A stretch of DNA of 5,585 nt, taken from Verrucomicrobia bacterium UBA1263. Its GTDB lineage: Bacteria; Verrucomicrobiota; Verrucomicrobiia; Limisphaerales; UBA1412. The position numbers were made by a program, and so were the translations under genes. How positions within the stretch are numbered: position 1 is the first letter of the stretch; every line of letters starts with the position of its first letter. Below, piece by piece: positions 3,426-5,585 of the stretch. The stretch is from NCBI GenBank assembly GCA_002308515.1, contig DBVN01000110.1, positions 20,877 through 26,461 on the forward strand, read 5' to 3'. The notes under the pieces were generated by a model. The model made no database searches and had not been told where the DNA came from. It saw only the letters and a list, made by a program, of their open reading frames with translations.

Positions 3426-5585
3426 CCGCAAGGGCATTCTTTTGGCACTGGCGGGATGTGTTGTTTTATTTGCCGCGGTTCTGGGAGCTGCGCTGTGGAT
3501 GGAACATAAGGGGATAGGCAAGAATGAACAGCTTCCTATATCAGGGGATGAGCTGTTCGATCCTCATAAGATCCACAAAGTCCATCTTATTTTTACAGAA
3601 GAAGAATGGAAAGCGATGGAGCCGGACAGAGTCGGCGGCGGCTTTGGCGGACCGGGCGGAGGTCCTCCCGGCGGTCCGGGCGGTAATGACCGGAACGGCA
3701 GAGACGGCAATCGCGGCAGCGGCCCTGGCGGTCCTGGTGGTTTTAATCAGGAAGATATGGGCATCGGTATGATGCTGGCAGGGGGATTGTTTTCGGCAGA
3801 TCCGAATAAGGATCAAAAGCTGACTTTGGATGAAGTTAAGAACATCGCGGATAAGTGGTTTACGGAATGGGATACCAATAAGGCCGGCATTTTGGAGGAA
3901 GCGGATTTTATCCGCGGTCTCAATGATGTCGCGGCCGCCGCGATGGGCGGAGGTCCCGGTGGAAATAACAGAGGCCCCGGAGGAGGTCCCGGCGGCGGCG
4001 GCGGAGCGTTCCTGGCTCGTGTAGAGGGTGCCCGCAATGGCGTGGCCGGTATGGCAGGTATCGTTTTCAACTGGGTCTCGGCGGATATGGAGTTTGACGG
4101 CATCCCGGTGGATAAAATCAATGTCCGTTACAAGGGCAACGGTACTTATATGCAGTCCCAGAATGATTTGAAGCGTTCCATGAAGATAGACCTGAACGAT
4201 CAGATCAAGGGAAGGACTTTGGGCGGAGCGACCAAGCTGAATCTGCACAGCTGCGTGACCGATGCCAGCTATATGAATGAGATCCTGTCGCACAGGCTGT
4301 TCCGTGACGCGGGAGTGCCCGCGCCGAGGTATTCGTTCGCGGAGGTCTATCTGACAGTCCCCGGACTGCATGACAATACTTATGTGGGGCTTTATACGAT
4401 CGTGGAGAATCTGGATACTTCTTTCACACGGGATTACTTTGGCACGAAGAAAGGTGTCATGTTCAAACCGGTGGCCAGCCGCCTGATGGAGTATATCAGC
4501 GACAACTGGGATGACTACGCGGCTCTGTATGATCCGAAGATGGCAGTGATGCCGGAGGACAGCGCGCATCTGATCGATTTCTTCAAACTGGTATCCAACG
4601 CGGATGATGAGACTTTCGCGAAACAGGTGGAAAATTATCTGGATCTGGACGAGTTTGCACGTTTTATGGCGATCACGACCTGGATCAGTACGATGGACAG
4701 TATCCTGGTGCAGAATCAGAATTTTCTGGTCTATCTGCATCCCAAGACACATCAGCTGCAGTTTCTGCCGTGGGATCTGGATCACGGGTTCGGTCAGTTC
4801 GGCATGGGCGGTTCTCAGGAAGTCCGCGAGAATCTGAGCATCAATCACCCCTGGTCGGATAACGGTATGGGCGGAAACAAACGATTCCTGGAACGAGTTT
4901 ATAATCTGCCCAAGTTCAAAAATATTTATCTGAAGCACTTGAGAGAATTTAACGCGACGATCTGTCAGGTGGATCGTATCTGCGCGCAGGTGGATGAAAC
5001 GGCGGAGCTGATCCGCGATTCTGTGGCGCGCGAATCCGAACAGAAACTGGCCCGTTTCGATACGGTCGTTGCCGGTGAGACACTTTCGGGCGGTTTTGGC
5101 TTTGGCGGCCCTCCTCCGGATTGGGGGAACAATAATCGCCAGCAGAATGACAGAAATCAGGGCAATAATAATGACCGCGGCCCGCAGTTTGGCGGTCAGG
5201 GAATGCCGCCTCAGGGTATGCCTCCGCAAATGGGACAGGGCGGAATGAATCCACCGCAGGGCGGTTTTGGTATGCCGCCACAGGGGCAAGGGATGATGCC
5301 TCCAGGTGGAAATGGTACGAATGGCAATCGCGGCCCGCAGTTTGGTGGTCAGGGAATGCCGCCTCAGGGTATGCCCCCGCAAATGGGACAAGGCGGAATG
5401 AATCCACCGCAGGGCGGTTTTGGTGTGCCGCCGCAGGGTCAGGGGATGATGCCTCCGGGTAATAATGGCACCAATAACAACCGCGGCCCGCAGTTTGGCG
5501 GACAGGGAATGCCGCCGCAGGGTATGCCCCCGCAAATGGGACAGGGCGGAATGAATCCACCGCAGGGCGGTTTTGGTATGCCGCC
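3388..5585 (+). CDS. Membrane-anchored CotH-family protein with EF-hands and tandem repeats (3' end outside window)
   Basis: The frame is open for 732 codons to the window edge. Residues 1-15 are polar, and 16-38 (GILLALAGCVVLFAAV and on) form a membrane anchor. IHKVHLIFTEEEWKAMEP (62-79) resembles the first strand of CotH proteins. A Gly/Pro linker (83-118) leads to an EF-hand with Asp138, Asn140, Asp142, Thr146 and Glu149, then a degenerate one (162-173, Ala at the fifth ligand). After a second Gly/Pro linker (187-206), the CotH core runs about 223-520: VRYKGNGTY, SMKIDL, LFRDAGVPAPRYSFAEVYL, GLYTIVENLD and PWDLDHGFG (461-469), the likely metal-binding motif. Residues 597 onward are 51-residue Pro/Gln/Met/Gly repeats. 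CotH of Bacillus is an atypical protein kinase of spore coats; here an envelope or extracytoplasmic role is more likely. ATG 3388 is the only ATG before the anchor in this frame; no Shine-Dalgarno is seen. Confidence 0.88.
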   Translation, partial: MILHTSDEIQSAYRKGILLALAGCVVLFAAVLGAALWMEHKGIGKNEQLPISGDELFDPHKIHKVHLIFTEEEWKAMEPDRVGGGFGGPGGGPPGGPGGNDRNGRDGNRGSGPGGPGGFNQEDMGIGMMLAGGLFSADPNKDQKLTLDEVKNIADKWFTEWDTNKAGILEEADFIRGLNDVAAAAMGGGPGGNNRGPGGGPGGGGGAFLARVEGARNGVAGMAGIVFNWVSADMEFDGIPVDKINVRYKGNGTYMQSQNDLKRSMKIDLNDQIKGRTLGGATKLNLHSCVTDASYMNEILSHRLFRDAGVPAPRYSFAEVYLTVPGLHDNTYVGLYTIVENLDTSFTRDYFGTKKGVMFKPVASRLMEYISDNWDDYAALYDPKMAVMPEDSAHLIDFFKLVSNADDETFAKQVENYLDLDEFARFMAITTWISTMDSILVQNQNFLVYLHPKTHQLQFLPWDLDHGFGQFGMGGSQEVRENLSINHPWSDNGMGGNKRFLERVYNLPKFKNIYLKHLREFNATICQVDRICAQVDETAELIRDSVARESEQKLARFDTVVAGETLSGGFGFGGPPPDWGNNNRQQNDRNQGNNNDRGPQFGGQGMPPQGMPPQMGQGGMNPPQGGFGMPPQGQGMMPPGGNGTNGNRGPQFGGQGMPPQGMPPQMGQGGMNPPQGGFGVPPQGQGMMPPGNNGTNNNRGPQFGGQGMPPQGMPPQMGQGGMNPPQGGFGMP
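5176..5585 (+). repeat. 153-bp in-frame tandem repeats (two full copies, one cut by the edge)
   Basis: Copies begin at 5176, 5329 and 5482, each with RGPQFGGQGMPPQGMPPQMG, giving a strict 51-residue period. The first two differ at about 17 of 153 positions by eye. Most differences are silent or lie in the Asn/Gly-rich end of the unit; the clear amino-acid changes are Met to Val and Gly to Asn. The third copy is incomplete because the window ends. Within each unit there is a shorter MPPQG-like rhythm. Composition is Gly, Pro, Gln, Met and Asn with no Cys and almost no charge, suggesting an extended flexible tail. Copy number is likely to vary between strains through slippage or recombination. 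Confidence 0.93.

Noticed and set aside
3541..5535. A 664-codon open frame on the minus strand opposite the CotH-family gene
   Set aside because: It is in codon register with the sense gene and stays open because the sense codons TTA, CTA and TCA are absent there. Its His/Arg/Leu-rich translation shows no family motif, whereas the plus frame has an anchor, EF-hands and the CotH core.

Overview
This 5.6 kb stretch of bacterial chromosome holds the start of an F-type ATP synthase operon (minus strand, left), a hairpin-packed non-coding repeat element (middle), an FAD-dependent L-2-hydroxyglutarate oxidase gene (minus strand), and a large divergent gene for a membrane-anchored CotH-type protein that runs off the right edge (plus strand). 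The set suggests a Gram-negative from the PVC group (Lentisphaerota, Kiritimatiellota or Verrucomicrobiota), or less likely Bacteroidota. The clues are an AtpB with a cleavable-looking N-terminal signal sequence, a CotH protein carrying EF-hands and Gly/Pro-rich linkers in what looks like a non-sporulating genome, few clear Shine-Dalgarno sequences, and the 'ACCACAGATG.ACACAGAT' type repeat that I associate with such environmental genomes. This placement rests on gene style, not a database match.

Layout. 1-81 (minus): first 27 codons of atpF. 149-361 (minus): atpE, c subunit. 421-1302 (minus): atpB, a subunit. Both gaps between the atp genes contain an inverted repeat. 1303-1444: atp leader with a possible promoter. 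1445-2057: a 613-bp non-coding element bounded by 57-bp imperfect inverted repeats and built of three diverged copies of one multi-hairpin module, one inverted and two direct. 2063-3277 (minus): lhgO, whose stop codon lies 5 bp from the element. 3278-3387: AT-rich divergent promoter region. 3388-5585 (plus): the CotH-family gene, 732 codons visible and open at the window edge, ending in nearly identical 153-bp tandem repeats.

How it works together. The three atp genes encode the membrane F0 sector (a, c and b subunits in transcription order). lhgO is co-directional with atp and lies upstream of it, so the hairpin element sits exactly where lhgO transcripts would end and atp transcripts would begin. 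The CotH gene is transcribed away from these and is probably an independent cell-envelope function. The most interesting item is the hairpin element: its three modules keep the same order of hairpins while the stem sequences change in a compensatory way, which points to selection on structure. The second is the CotH start codon, which is buried in a perfect 7-bp hairpin that may be part of a three-way junction.
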